A stretch of DNA of 64,000 bases from Pullichristensenella sp963930055 (GTDB lineage: Bacteria; Bacillota; Clostridia; Christensenellales; Aristaeellaceae). The notes below the pieces were generated by a model. The model did not search any database. It saw only the letters and a program-made list of their open reading frames with translations, and was not told the origin of the DNA. Made by a program: the position numbers and the translations under genes. Where the stretch lies: positions 1 through 64,000 of the forward strand of contig CAWVKS010000010.1 in assembly GCA_963930055.1 (NCBI GenBank), given 5' to 3'. This document shows, piece by piece, positions 53,598-62,317 of the stretch; position 1 is the stretch's first letter; every line of letters starts with the position of its first letter.

Positions 53598-54661
53598 ATA
53601 TGAACCGACAGATGATGAAGGGCAACGAGGCCATCGCGGAAGCCGCCGTGCAGGCCGGCTGCCGCTACTATTTCGGCTACCCCATCACGCCCCAGAGCGA
53701 GATTCCCGAGTATATGAGCAAGCGCCTGCCCGAGGTGGGCGGCACGTTCATCCAGGCCGAGAGCGAGATCGCGGCCATCAACATGGTCTACGGCGCGGCC
53801 GGCGCCGGCGCGCGCGCCATGACCAGTTCCTCCAGCCCGGGCGTGTCCCTCAAGCAGGAGGGCATCAGCTACATCGCCGGCGCCGAGCTTCCCTGCCTGA
53901 TCGTCAACATCGTACGCGGCGGCCCGGGCCTTGGCTCCATCCAGCCCGCCCAGTCGGACTACTATCAGGCCACCCGCGGCGGCGGGCACGGCGACTACCG
54001 CATGCCCGTCTTTGCCCCCGCTTCCGTGCAGGAGGCTGTGGAACTGACCATGAAGGCCTTCGACGTGGCCGACAAATACCGCACGCCCACCATGCTGCTG
54101 GGCGACGGCGCCATCGGCCAGATGATGGAGCCGGTCACCATGCCCGAGTACAAGCCCGCCCAGACCGACAAGAGCTGGGCCGCCACCGGCTGGCATGAGG
54201 GCTGCGGCCGCGAGCGCGCCATCATCAACTCTTTGTACATCGAGCCCGACCGTCTCGAGGCGCTGGTGCGCAAATTGGAGGCCAAGTACAAGGCCATCGC
54301 CGAAAACGAGACGATGGTGGATCTGCAGTACATGGACGACGCCGAGTACGCCGTGGTCGCCTATGGCACCACTGCCCGCATCGCCCTTACCGCCGTGCGC
54401 AACGCCCGCAAGCAGGGCGTGAAGGCCGGCCTCATCCGCCCCATCACGGTCTGGCCGTTCCCGGAAAAGGCCATTTCCGACGCCGCTTCCCACCTCAAGG
54501 GCATCCTTACGGTGGAAATGTCGCTCGGCCAGATGGTCGACGACGTGCGCCTGGCCGTCAACGGCCGGTGCCCCGTGCGCTTCTTTGGCCGCACCGGCGG
54601 CATGATCCCCGGCGTGCGCGAAGTCTACGATCAACTCATGAGCATGAAGGAGGGATTGTAA
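53594..54661 (+). CDS. vorB: 2-oxoacid:ferredoxin oxidoreductase alpha subunit (VorB/KorA type)
   Basis: 355 residues. Begins MNMNRQMMKGNEAIAEAAVQ and has GYPITPQSEIPEYM (substrate/TPP pyrimidine domain), ESEIAAINMVYGAAGAGARA and GGPGLGSIQPAQSDY. It matches the group annotated as 3-methyl-2-oxobutanoate dehydrogenase subunit VorB, for branched-chain oxoacids, but 2-oxoglutarate cannot be excluded. Anaerobic oxidative decarboxylation to acyl-CoA with ferredoxin reduction. ATG overlaps the ferredoxin stop. Confidence 0.9.
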   Translation: MNMNRQMMKGNEAIAEAAVQAGCRYYFGYPITPQSEIPEYMSKRLPEVGGTFIQAESEIAAINMVYGAAGAGARAMTSSSSPGVSLKQEGISYIAGAELPCLIVNIVRGGPGLGSIQPAQSDYYQATRGGGHGDYRMPVFAPASVQEAVELTMKAFDVADKYRTPTMLLGDGAIGQMMEPVTMPEYKPAQTDKSWAATGWHEGCGRERAIINSLYIEPDRLEALVRKLEAKYKAIAENETMVDLQYMDDAEYAVVAYGTTARIALTAVRNARKQGVKAGLIRPITVWPFPEKAISDAASHLKGILTVEMSLGQMVDDVRLAVNGRCPVRFFGRTGGMIPGVREVYDQLMSMKEGL

Positions 54662-55395
54662 TGGCGACCGTATTCGAGCGCCCCAAGTTCCTCACGGATA
54701 CGCCGTTCCACTATTGCCCCGGCTGCACCCATGGCATCATCCATCGCCTGGTGGCCGAGGTGCTCTCGGAGAAGTTCAAGCAGGAGGACGTCATCGGCGT
54801 CGCCCCGGTCGGCTGCGCGGTGTTCGCCTATAACTACTTCAACTGCGATATGTACGAGGCCGCGCATGGCCGCGCCCCGGCCGTGGCCACCGGCGCCAAG
54901 CGCGTGCACCCGGACAAGATCGTGTTCACCTACCAGGGCGACGGCGACCTTGCCTCCATCGGTACCGCCGAGATCGTCCATGCCGCCACCCGCGGCGAGA
55001 AGATCACAGTCATCTTCATCAACAACGGCATCTACGGCATGACCGGCGGCCAGATGGCCCCGACCACGCTCATCGGCGAAAAGACCACCACCTCGCCCTA
55101 CGGCCGCACGGCCGAGCGCAACGGCAACCCCATCCGCATCTGCGAGATGCTCTCCACGCTCGACGGCCCGAGCTTCATCGCCCGCGTCAGCGTCCACGAC
55201 GTCAAGAACGTCTTAAACGCCAAAAAGGTCATCGCCAAGGCGTTCGAGCATCAGGCCGAGGGCAAGGGCCTCTCGCTGGTCGAGGTGCTCTCCACCTGCC
55301 CGACCAACTGGGGCCGCAGCCCGCAGGAAGCGATGAAGTTCGTCGCCGAGCGCATGATCCCGGCCTACCCGCTGGGCATTTTCAAGGAGGTCTGA
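54661..55395 (+). CDS. 2-oxoacid:ferredoxin oxidoreductase beta subunit, TPP-binding
   Basis: 244 residues. Cluster and TPP-binding features: HYCPGCTHGIIHRLVAEVL with Cys ligands, PVGCAVFAYNYFNCD, and the TPP motif GDGDLASIGTAEIVHAATRG...NNGIYGMTGGQMAPTT. Begins one base into the alpha stop (TAATG). Confidence 0.92.
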   Translation: MATVFERPKFLTDTPFHYCPGCTHGIIHRLVAEVLSEKFKQEDVIGVAPVGCAVFAYNYFNCDMYEAAHGRAPAVATGAKRVHPDKIVFTYQGDGDLASIGTAEIVHAATRGEKITVIFINNGIYGMTGGQMAPTTLIGEKTTTSPYGRTAERNGNPIRICEMLSTLDGPSFIARVSVHDVKNVLNAKKVIAKAFEHQAEGKGLSLVEVLSTCPTNWGRSPQEAMKFVAERMIPAYPLGIFKEV

Positions 55396-55398
55396 AGC

Positions 55399-55938
55399 AT
55401 GAATCTGCAAATGATTTTCGCCGGCTTCGGCGGCCAGGGCGTGCTGCTCATGGGCCAACTGATCGCCTACGCGGGCATGGTGATGGGCAAGGAAGTCTCC
55501 TGGATGCCCTCCTACGGCCCGGAAATGCGCGGCGGCAGCGCCAACTGCTCCGTGGTCGTCTCCGACGAGCCGGTCGGTTCTCCCCGCGTGGAGGACGCCG
55601 ACGTGGTTGTGGCCATGAACAAGCCCTCGCTGGCGGTGTTTGAAAAGAGCGTCGTCCCCGGCGGCCTGCTCATCTACAACAGCTCCCTGATCGACGTGCA
55701 GCCCACCCGCACGGACATCCGCGTGGCGGCCATCCCCGCCAACGACATCGCGGCGGAGCTGGGCAGCGCCAAGGTGACCAACATGGTCATGCTCGGCGCG
55801 GTGGCGCAGCTCACCGGCGACTTCACGGCAGAAGAGCTGGTGGACGCCATGCGCCATAAGTTCGGCCCCTCCAAGGAGCACATGATGCCCAAGAACCGCG
55901 AGGCTATCGAGCGCGGCATGGCGGCCGCGAAGGGCTGA
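55399..55938 (+). CDS. 2-oxoacid:ferredoxin oxidoreductase gamma subunit
   Basis: 179 residues, the CoA-binding gamma domain with AGFGGQGVLLMGQLIAYAG at the start, YGPEMRGGSANCSVVVSDEP and a Rossmann-like core. Completes the enzyme. Starts 3 bp after the beta stop with GGAGG. Confidence 0.92.
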   Translation: MNLQMIFAGFGGQGVLLMGQLIAYAGMVMGKEVSWMPSYGPEMRGGSANCSVVVSDEPVGSPRVEDADVVVAMNKPSLAVFEKSVVPGGLLIYNSSLIDVQPTRTDIRVAAIPANDIAAELGSAKVTNMVMLGAVAQLTGDFTAEELVDAMRHKFGPSKEHMMPKNREAIERGMAAAKG

Positions 55939-55942
55939 GAAA

Positions 55943-56155
55943 ATGCTTTTGTCTGTCGGCGACGTGGTAAAAATGAAAAAGGCGCATCCCTGCGGGAGCG
56001 ATCTGTGGAAGATCACCTTCGTGGGCTCGGATATCAAGATGCGCTGTGAGGGTTGTGGAAGGGTCGTCATGTTGGAACGTCCTGTGTTTGAAAAGCGGGT
56101 GCGGCGCATTGAGCGCGCCGCATCCGGCCCTTGCGGTGCGGAGGCTGAGCAATGA
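55943..56155 (+). CDS. DUF951 family protein
   Basis: 70 residues, the usual size. Carries the DUF951 pattern VGDVVKMKKAHPCGSDLWKI, VGSDIKMRCEGCGRVVMLER with a CxxC and conserved His/Cys, suggesting a small metal- or nucleic-acid-binding beta barrel. Broadly conserved in Bacillota, often near ribosome or chromosome genes; role unknown. Its stop overlaps the ATG of the first signal peptidase. Confidence 0.88.
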   Translation: MLLSVGDVVKMKKAHPCGSDLWKITFVGSDIKMRCEGCGRVVMLERPVFEKRVRRIERAASGPCGAEAEQ

Positions 56156-56667
56156 AGCGTGCTCTTTCGTGGTGCGCCTGGATCGTGGGCGCGTTGGTGA
56201 TAGGCTATCTTTTGCGCACGTATGTTATCGGTACGGCGCGCGTGGTCGGCAGTTCCATGGAGCCGACGCTCAACAGTTCGGACATTGTGGTGGTCACCAA
56301 GTTCGACTACCTGTCCTCCGGCCCCTCGCGCGGCGACGTCACGCTCTGCCGCCTGCCGGAACACAGCGAGTCGGAGACGTACTTAAAGCGCGTGGCGGCC
56401 ATCCCCGGCGACACCTACGCCATCCGCGGCGGCGTCGCCTACTTGAACGGCGAAGTGGCCGACGAGCCCTACGCCACCGGCACCGACGCCTGCGAGGATT
56501 TTGAGGTCACGCTGGCGGAAAACGAATATCTCGTCCTGGGCGACAACCGCCTGGAGAGCTACGACAGCCGCGCCGCGGACGTCGGCGTGCTCTCCAAGTC
56601 GGACTTCATCGGCCGCGCCCGCCTCAAGGTGTGGCCGATCGAACAGTTTTTTCGCCCTATCTATTGA
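56152..56667 (+). CDS. lepB: signal peptidase I, first copy
   Basis: 171 residues. One N-terminal membrane anchor (~7-24), catalytic Ser35 in VVGSSMEPTL, Lys79 in ETYLKRVAAIPGD, and box E LGDNRLESYDSR. Cleaves signal peptides on the outer face of the membrane. ATGA overlap with the DUF951 gene. A second signal peptidase gene follows 19 bp later. Confidence 0.93.
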   Translation: MKRALSWCAWIVGALVIGYLLRTYVIGTARVVGSSMEPTLNSSDIVVVTKFDYLSSGPSRGDVTLCRLPEHSESETYLKRVAAIPGDTYAIRGGVAYLNGEVADEPYATGTDACEDFEVTLAENEYLVLGDNRLESYDSRAADVGVLSKSDFIGRARLKVWPIEQFFRPIY

Positions 56668-56686
56668 TGGAAGCGAGGCATTGCAA

Positions 56687-57397
56687 GTGAACGACGATAT
56701 CCGCAGGGAAGAGGAATTGACGGACGCGCCGGAGACGGAGGTCTCCCAGGCCGCGACGGAAGCGCCTGAAGAAGCCGAAAAGGACGCGGGCAAGGCGGAA
56801 AAGCCGAAAAAGTCCGTGGGCCGCGAGATCCGCGAATGGGTGGTCGCCCTGGCCGCGGCGGTGCTCATAGCCCTGCTCATCCGCACTTTCCTGTTCACGC
56901 TCATCCGCGTGGACGGCCATTCCATGGATGATACGCTGCACAACGGCGAGCGCCTCTTCGTCTCCGTGCTCGACGTGCGCCTCTCGGGCGTGGAGCGCGG
57001 CGACGTGGTCATCTGCCACTATCCGAACCGCACCTCCCCGGGGCTGTTCGGCATCGAGACGCAGACAAACTTCGTCAAGCGCGTGCGCGGCGTGCCCGGC
57101 GACGTGGTGGAGCGCAAAAACAACGTCACCTACATCAACGGCGAGGCCATCGACCCGGACAACGCCATGCGTTCCCTCATCCTCTATCCCAACGGCCATC
57201 CCGACGATTACGGCCCCTACACGCTGGGCGAGGACGAATACTTCGTCGTCGGCGACAACGTCTACAACAGCCACGATTCCCGCGACTGGAACGACAGCGA
57301 CCCCTCCGGCGACGTCGGCCCGATCACCGGCGATATGATCGTCGGCCGCGCCCGCTTCGTGTTCTGGCCGCTGAGCGAGATCCGCTCCATCGACTGA
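56687..57397 (+). CDS. lepB: signal peptidase I, second copy with acidic N-terminal tail
   Basis: 236 residues. A 45-residue Glu/Ala/Lys-rich cytoplasmic tail precedes the membrane anchor (~50-70). Catalytic Ser79 in VDGHSMDDTLHNGE, Lys131 in NFVKRVRGVPGD, and VVGDNVYNSHDSRDW near the end. It has a longer insert than the first copy, closer to clostridial SipS/T. GTG at 56687 chosen; a TTG two codons earlier is possible. The next gene begins 1 bp after the stop. Confidence 0.92.
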   Translation: MNDDIRREEELTDAPETEVSQAATEAPEEAEKDAGKAEKPKKSVGREIREWVVALAAAVLIALLIRTFLFTLIRVDGHSMDDTLHNGERLFVSVLDVRLSGVERGDVVICHYPNRTSPGLFGIETQTNFVKRVRGVPGDVVERKNNVTYINGEAIDPDNAMRSLILYPNGHPDDYGPYTLGEDEYFVVGDNVYNSHDSRDWNDSDPSGDVGPITGDMIVGRARFVFWPLSEIRSID

Positions 57398-57398
57398 T

Positions 57399-58883
57399 AT
57401 GGGCGGGAAGCGGAAGCGCCTGGTGCGCATATTGGCGCTGGTGCTGGCGATCCTCCTGGTGCTGGGCACGCTGGCCTCCATCGTTTTCAGCCATGCCCAC
57501 GCGGAGTCTGCCGGCGAGCGGGACGGGTACCAACTGGAGATCGAATTTTACGAGGACGCACAGGCGCTGCAGATCCGGCAGCGCCTGCGCTATACCAACC
57601 GCACGGGCGGACATCTCGACCGCGTGGAGTTCTCCATCTACGCCAACATGTTCCGCCGCACGACGGCGCTGATGTACGAAAGCGACGTCTGGCAGGACGT
57701 CTTTCCTGAGGGCAATGCTCCCGGCGGGATCGAGTTTTCACGCATACTCGTCGATGGCAAAGCCGCCGATTGGGGCCTGATGGGCGAAAAGGAGCTGTTT
57801 TTGCGCGTCGCCTGCGACCTCGCGGACGGCGAGGCGTGCGAATTTACCTTCGAATACACGCTGCTGCTCACCCAAAACGCTGCTTCCCTGGGCGTGGGCG
57901 ACACCGATTGGCGGCTGCGCGGCTTCTACGTCCAGCCGCTCAAATACGAATACGGCGAATTTGTCGCCCCGCAGCCCCTGCAGCATGCCAACTACGTCTA
58001 TGCCGACCGCGCCGATTACGCGCTGACACTCTCTCTGCCGGAGCGCTACCTGCTGGCCGGCCCGGGCGCGATCACATCCGTTGACAATGGCGACGGCACG
58101 CGCACATGGACGCTCGCGGCGGAAAACATGCGCGAACTGTGCCTCAGTTTCGGCATGCGCTGGCGGGAATACAGCGCCGAGACGGCCTCCGGCACGCGAT
58201 TGCGCCTGCTGGCGAACGCCCGCGACGCGCAAAAGACGCTGGATCGGGCGCTTGAGGCGCTGGAAACGTATGAAAGCTGGTTCGGCCCGCTCGCGTGGGA
58301 CGTCACCATTGCCCAGAGCGACTATGCGCTGGGCGCGCTTTCCCTGCCCGGCCTCATACTGGCAAGCGACGTCGGGCTTTCCGACGCCATGGCGCTGCGC
58401 CGCGCGCTGGCAAAGCAGTTCTTTGGCTACGGCGCCTATCCCATGCCCACGGAGGACGCCTGGCTCTCCGATTCCGTCAGCGCCTACGCCGCCTGCCTCG
58501 CGCTGCGGGAAGCGGAGGGGGAGGACGCCTTCCTCCGCTACCTCAACGGCGTCATCCTCCCCGAAGCGCAGTATACGCTGCCCGGCGTGGAGATCACTTC
58601 CTCCGCCGCCATCCTCACCGCCGGGGAATACGAAAGCCTCGTCCTCGGCCGCGGCGCGCTGGTCATGCACGAAACGTGCACCGCCATGGGCGGGGAAACG
58701 TTCCTTGCCGCCCTGCGCCTTTTCTACGAACGCGGGCTGACCATGGACGTGGTGGGGGAGTATGACTTCGTCGCCGCGCTCGACGACGCCAGCGGCGGCG
58801 ATTGGGAGGCCTTCCTTACCGACTGGCTGTTCAACGTGGGCGACTATTACGTGGAGAACTATACGCTGGACAGCATCGAATAA
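57399..58883 (+). CDS. exported M1-peptidase-like protein lacking the zinc site
   Basis: 494 residues. N-terminal signal anchor (RILALVLAILLVLGTLASIV), a beta-saddle domain (~40-250) and a helical catalytic-like domain (~265-480), the layout of bacterial M1 aminopeptidases. The expected HExxH is replaced by R335-A-L-A-K339 before QFFGYGAYP; the GxMEN exopeptidase motif is replaced by GALSLPG (312-318); and the third ligand segment reads WLSDSVSAY. Inference: a pseudoenzyme, perhaps a peptide-binding chaperone or signal-peptide handler, as it lies directly after two signal peptidase genes (1 bp gap). Confidence 0.75.
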   Translation: MGGKRKRLVRILALVLAILLVLGTLASIVFSHAHAESAGERDGYQLEIEFYEDAQALQIRQRLRYTNRTGGHLDRVEFSIYANMFRRTTALMYESDVWQDVFPEGNAPGGIEFSRILVDGKAADWGLMGEKELFLRVACDLADGEACEFTFEYTLLLTQNAASLGVGDTDWRLRGFYVQPLKYEYGEFVAPQPLQHANYVYADRADYALTLSLPERYLLAGPGAITSVDNGDGTRTWTLAAENMRELCLSFGMRWREYSAETASGTRLRLLANARDAQKTLDRALEALETYESWFGPLAWDVTIAQSDYALGALSLPGLILASDVGLSDAMALRRALAKQFFGYGAYPMPTEDAWLSDSVSAYAACLALREAEGEDAFLRYLNGVILPEAQYTLPGVEITSSAAILTAGEYESLVLGRGALVMHETCTAMGGETFLAALRLFYERGLTMDVVGEYDFVAALDDASGGDWEAFLTDWLFNVGDYYVENYTLDSIE

Positions 58884-58884
58884 A

Positions 58885-58935
58885 AAGACTTCGGTCTGCA
58901 ATGCATATGACGCACACAAAGCAGACCGAAGTCTT
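58885..58935 (-). terminator. terminator after the MntR-like gene
   Basis: Perfect 15 bp stem AAGACTTCGGTCTGC / GCAGACCGAAGTCTT with a 21-base loop; on the minus strand it is followed by TTTTT. Also lies between convergent genes, so it insulates both. Confidence 0.8.
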
Positions 58936-58950
58936 GGAAAACGCAGCGGT

Positions 58951-59328
58951 TCAGCCCTTTTGCAGCCGCTCCTCCACATGCCGGCGGATGCAATCGAAGC
59001 TCTCCTGGCTGATGACGTGCTCTATGCGGCAGGCGTCCTCAGCGGCGGTCTCCGCGCCGACGCCCAGCCCCACCAGCCATTCGGTGATGAGCATGTGGCG
59101 CTCCAGCACGCGCTCCGCCTCCGCCAGACCTTCCTCCGTGAGCTTCAAAAAGCCGCGCTCGTCGGTAGCCACCAGCCCCAGGCTGCGCAGGTTGGCCATG
59201 GCCACGGACACGCTGGGGCGGGAAAAGTTCAGGTGGTTGGCCACGTCCACGGAGCGGACATAGCCCTGCTTTTTTTGCAGCATGAGGATGGCTTCCAGGT
59301 AATTTTCCCTCGATTCCTGCACGCGCAT
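58951..59328 (-). CDS. mntR: DtxR/MntR-family metal-dependent regulator
   Basis: 125 residues, the short MntR form without an SH3 domain. Winged HTH (RSVDVANHLNFSRPSVSVAM, NLRSLGLVATDERGFLKLTE) and a dimerisation/metal domain with ERHMLITEWLVGLGV, AEDACRIEHVIS and HVEERL, holding the usual His, Glu and Cys ligands. Likely represses manganese or iron uptake when metal is bound. No transporter gene is adjacent. Own strong promoter. Confidence 0.92.
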   Translation of the reverse strand: MRVQESRENYLEAILMLQKKQGYVRSVDVANHLNFSRPSVSVAMANLRSLGLVATDERGFLKLTEEGLAEAERVLERHMLITEWLVGLGVGAETAAEDACRIEHVISQESFDCIRRHVEERLQKG

Positions 59329-59363
59329 GGCGCTCGCCTCCCATAAGACAACGTATCCCTTAT

Positions 59364-59392
59364 ATCATAGAGCATTAAAACCCCGCTGTCAA
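59364..59392 (-). promoter_or_regulatory. sigma-A promoter for mntR
   Basis: Minus strand TTGACA (59392-59387), 17 bp spacer, TATGAT (59369-59364), 36 bp upstream of the start. Confidence 0.8.
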
Positions 59393-59412
59393 GTGCGGGC
59401 AAGGAGGTCAGT

Positions 59413-59934
59413 ATGGAACAAAGGCTCGCGGGCAAGAAGCTCAAGGTCTGGCAGGGCTGCCTGCTGGTGGTGCTGGTGGCGGTTTTCCTCTTCGCGGCGC
59501 AATTTGTGCTCACGTTTTTGCAGTACGCGCTGGCCTATTTCCGCATCCTCCCGGCGCAGACCGCCTACACCATCGCTTCGGTGGCCTACTGGCTCTTCGG
59601 CGGCTTCCTCGGCCTGCGTTTTTTGCGCGACTACGTGCTCAACTTCCTCTATACAGCCAATAGCAAACAGCTGCAGATCTGCCGCGTCTACGGCCCGGGC
59701 CGCCCGCGCGTGATGGAGGACGTCTACTTCAGCCGCCTCAAGGCCATCGGCGAGGTGGAGGCGATGAAAAAGCGCTTCCCCGGCGCCAAGGTCCTGCGCG
59801 CCACGCTGCGCCGCGCTACGCTCCCCGTCAAGGCCGTGGCCTACGATTCCACGGAGGGCATGAAGCTCCTCCTCCTCCAGCCCAACGACGAGCTCTGGGC
59901 GCACCTGCAGGCGGCGCTGAAGGAAAAGAAATAA
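59413..59934 (+). CDS. hypothetical membrane protein, two transmembrane helices
   Basis: 173 residues, no family recognised. Two hydrophobic helices (LLVVLVAVFLFAAQFVLTFL and ASVAYWLFGGFLGLRFLRDY) are followed by a soluble ~95-residue C-terminal domain with alternating strands and basic helices. Strong AAGGAGG ribosome binding site. Divergent from mntR with 84 bp between them; no clear plus-strand promoter. Confidence 0.72.
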   Translation: MEQRLAGKKLKVWQGCLLVVLVAVFLFAAQFVLTFLQYALAYFRILPAQTAYTIASVAYWLFGGFLGLRFLRDYVLNFLYTANSKQLQICRVYGPGRPRVMEDVYFSRLKAIGEVEAMKKRFPGAKVLRATLRRATLPVKAVAYDSTEGMKLLLLQPNDELWAHLQAALKEKK

Positions 59935-59942
59935 AGGAACAG

Positions 59943-59980
59943 GGCCGGCCCCGGGCATCCGTTGCCCGGGGCCGGCCTTT
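59943..59980 (+). terminator. terminator after the membrane protein gene
   Basis: Perfect 15 bp stem GGCCGGCCCCGGGCA / TGCCCGGGGCCGGCC with TCCGT loop and TTT tail. Confidence 0.75.
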
Positions 59981-60100
59981 CCCCTGGCGGGGGCAAAGCC
60001 CCGCGCCCGGATGCGCGCTGCATACGCCCCCTGCAAGGCCGCGCGTTGCGCGCTGTCCTGCTTTGAAGCGCGCCCCGCGGCGCTGTCCGCGGCCGCGCCC

Positions 60101-60436
60101 CTATACGTCCCCGGCTTGCCGGTGCTGCGACTTTTCCGCGCTGAAGCCCTCGGGGTAGCGCTTTTTCAATTTGTCGATGTTGCGCTCGAGCACCTCGTCC
60201 AGATCGATGCCCAGCGCCGTGGCGGTCTCCGCCAGATACCATGCCACGTCGCCCAGCTCCTTGATAAGCCCTTCGCGGTCGAGCTCGTGGCCCTGCGCCA
60301 GGTGCTTTTTGACGATGTCGATGGCTTCGCCCGCCTCGCCGCACAGCCCCATCACGCCGTTGATGAGCACGTCGCGCCCGCGCAGGGCGGGGTTCATCGT
60401 CCGCGCCGCCAGTTTCTGATACTCGTTGCCGGTCAT
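60101..60436 (-). CDS. MazG-like nucleotide pyrophosphohydrolase
   Basis: 111 residues, a single MazG/all-alpha NTP-PPase domain. Metal-binding EExxE-like motif is in LCGEAGEAIDIVKKHL with the second acidic pair in IKELGDVAWYLAE. Such short proteins remove aberrant or excess (d)NTPs. I start at ATG 60436 with AGAGG upstream. Lies downstream of rny, separated by a terminator. Confidence 0.88.
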   Translation of the reverse strand: MTGNEYQKLAARTMNPALRGRDVLINGVMGLCGEAGEAIDIVKKHLAQGHELDREGLIKELGDVAWYLAETATALGIDLDEVLERNIDKLKKRYPEGFSAEKSQHRQAGDV

Positions 60437-60464
60437 AGCGTTTCCTCTCTTTTCATAAGTCCAC

Positions 60465-60500
60465 AAAGGCCGCTCCCCACGCAATACGGGAAGCGGCCTG
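60465..60500 (-). terminator. terminator after rny
   Basis: Minus strand CAGGCCGCT.CCC / GGG.AGCGGCCTTTG stem with a GTATTGCGT loop and TTTG tail. Confidence 0.65.
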
Positions 60501-60511
60501 CGCTGTTTTTG

Positions 60512-62044
60512 TTACTTGGCGAACTCCACCGCGCGGGTCTCGCGGATGACGTTGACCTTGATCTGGCCGGGATACTCCATCTCGCTTTCGATGCGCTTGA
60601 CGATCTCCTTGGCCAGCACCAGCGTGCCGGCGTCGTTGACGTCGTCAGGCTTGACGATGATGCGGATCTCGCGGCCGGACTGTATGGCGTAGCAGGTTTC
60701 CACGCCCTCAAAGGAATAGGCGATGGATTCCAGCTTCTCCAGGCGCTTGATGTAGTTCTCCAGCGATTCGCGCCGCGCGCCGGGGCGGGCGGCAGAAATG
60801 GCGTCCGCAGCCTGCACCAGCACCGCCTCGACCGACTGGGCCTCCACGTCGCCGTGGTGCGCCATGATGCAGTTGACCACCTGGTCGTTCTCGCGGAACT
60901 TCTTGGCCAGCTCCGCGCCGATGGTCACATGCGTGCCCTCCACCTCGTGGTCGATGGCCTTGCCGATGTCGTGCAGAAGGCCGGCGCGCTTGGCGAGCTG
61001 CACGTCCGCGCCCAGTTCCGCGGCCATGATGCCGGCCAGATGGCTGACCTCGATAGAGTGCCTGAGCACGTTCTGGCCATAGCTTGTGCGGTAGCGCATG
61101 CGGCCGAGCAGCTTGACCAGTTCGGGGTGGATGCTGTGCAGGTTCGTCTCAAACACGGCCTGCTCGCCGGCCTCGCGGATCTGCTGGTCCACTTCGCGGC
61201 GCGCCTTTTCCACCATTTCCTCGATGCGGGCGGGGTGGATGCGGCCGTCCATGATGAGCTTCTCCAGCGCGATGCGGGCGATCTCGCGGCGCACCGGGTC
61301 AAAGGCGGAGATGATGACGGCCTCGGGCGTATCGTCGATGATGAGGTCGACGCCGGTCGCCGTCTCCAGGGTGCGGATGTTGCGGCCCTCGCGGCCGATG
61401 ATGCGGCCCTTCATGTCGTCGTTGGGCAGCGCCACCACGGAGACGGTTGTCTCGGCCACGTGGTCGGCGGCGCACTTCTGGATGGCCAGGGAGATGATGT
61501 TGCGGGCCTTCTTGTCGGCCTCCTCCTTGGCGCGGGATTCGATCTCGCGCACCATGACGGCGGCGTCATGGTAGGCGTCCTTCTGAATGCGGCTGATGAG
61601 GATGTTCTTGGCGTCCTCCATGGTCATGTTGGCGATGCGTTCAAGCTCCTGCTGCTGCTGTTCGTGCAGCTGCTGCGCTTCCTGCTCTATGCGCTCAGCG
61701 TCCTTGTACTTGGCGTTGAGCTGTTCTTCGCGCGCCTCGAGGTGGTCTGCCTTTTTGTCCAGCTGTTCTTCGCGCTGCGTCATGCGGCGCTCCATGCGCC
61801 CCACCTCGCTGCGACGGTCGCGGACTTCCTTATCCAGGTCGCTCTTTAAGCGGATGATCTCTTCCTTCGCCTCCAGAACGGCCTCCTTTTTCTTCTCCTC
61901 GGCCTTGCGCGTCGCTTCCTCGAGCATGTTGCGGGCAAATTCTTCCGTCTGCCCGATCTTCTTTTCCATCGCATTCTTGCGGTAGAAGTAGCCTACCGCC
62001 AAGCCAACCGCCAGGGCAACCACCGCGACGATTGCATAAATCAA
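60512..62044 (-). CDS. rny: ribonuclease Y
   Basis: Membrane-anchored endonuclease that starts mRNA decay. 510 residues, typical. N-terminal helix (YAIVAVVALAVGLAVGYFY), a long coiled coil (~20-190), KH domain with GRIIGREGRNIRTLE, and HD domain with LLHDIGKAIDHEVEGTH. I choose the TTG at 62044, preceded by GGGAGGGA; an ATG at 62083 would add 13 residues before the helix and lies upstream of that ribosome binding site. Preceded by a long structured leader. Confidence 0.95.
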   Translation of the reverse strand: MIYAIVAVVALAVGLAVGYFYRKNAMEKKIGQTEEFARNMLEEATRKAEEKKKEAVLEAKEEIIRLKSDLDKEVRDRRSEVGRMERRMTQREEQLDKKADHLEAREEQLNAKYKDAERIEQEAQQLHEQQQQELERIANMTMEDAKNILISRIQKDAYHDAAVMVREIESRAKEEADKKARNIISLAIQKCAADHVAETTVSVVALPNDDMKGRIIGREGRNIRTLETATGVDLIIDDTPEAVIISAFDPVRREIARIALEKLIMDGRIHPARIEEMVEKARREVDQQIREAGEQAVFETNLHSIHPELVKLLGRMRYRTSYGQNVLRHSIEVSHLAGIMAAELGADVQLAKRAGLLHDIGKAIDHEVEGTHVTIGAELAKKFRENDQVVNCIMAHHGDVEAQSVEAVLVQAADAISAARPGARRESLENYIKRLEKLESIAYSFEGVETCYAIQSGREIRIIVKPDDVNDAGTLVLAKEIVKRIESEMEYPGQIKVNVIRETRAVEFAK

Positions 62045-62245
62045 GCGTCCGTCCCTCCCTTTCCAAAAATTTACAACCGGCATTTGGATCGGCAAGGCCA
62101 GGGCGCTTTACAGGCGTTTTTATAACCTATCGACAGTTTCCGTTTCCGGGCACGATGAAAAGCCGCGTTCGCGGCGGGGGAATCTATCGTCAGCAGGCGG
62201 CCTATGCCGTGAGCTTACGTATGTGCATACGCAATCTTCTTATCT

Positions 62246-62274
62246 ATTTTAGTCTCTCGCGCGCCCGCTGTCAA
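62246..62274 (-). promoter_or_regulatory. sigma-A promoter for rny with a ~195-nt leader
   Basis: Minus strand TTGACA (62274-62269), 17 bp spacer, TAAAAT (62251-62246). The leader to the TTG at 62044 contains the small stems CGTATG/CATACG (62218-62231) and GCCGCG/CGCGGC, and no gene. Confidence 0.75.
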
Positions 62275-62317
62275 GCGCGGAACGCGAAAACCTGCCCAAA
62301 CAAATATGACGAAAAGT

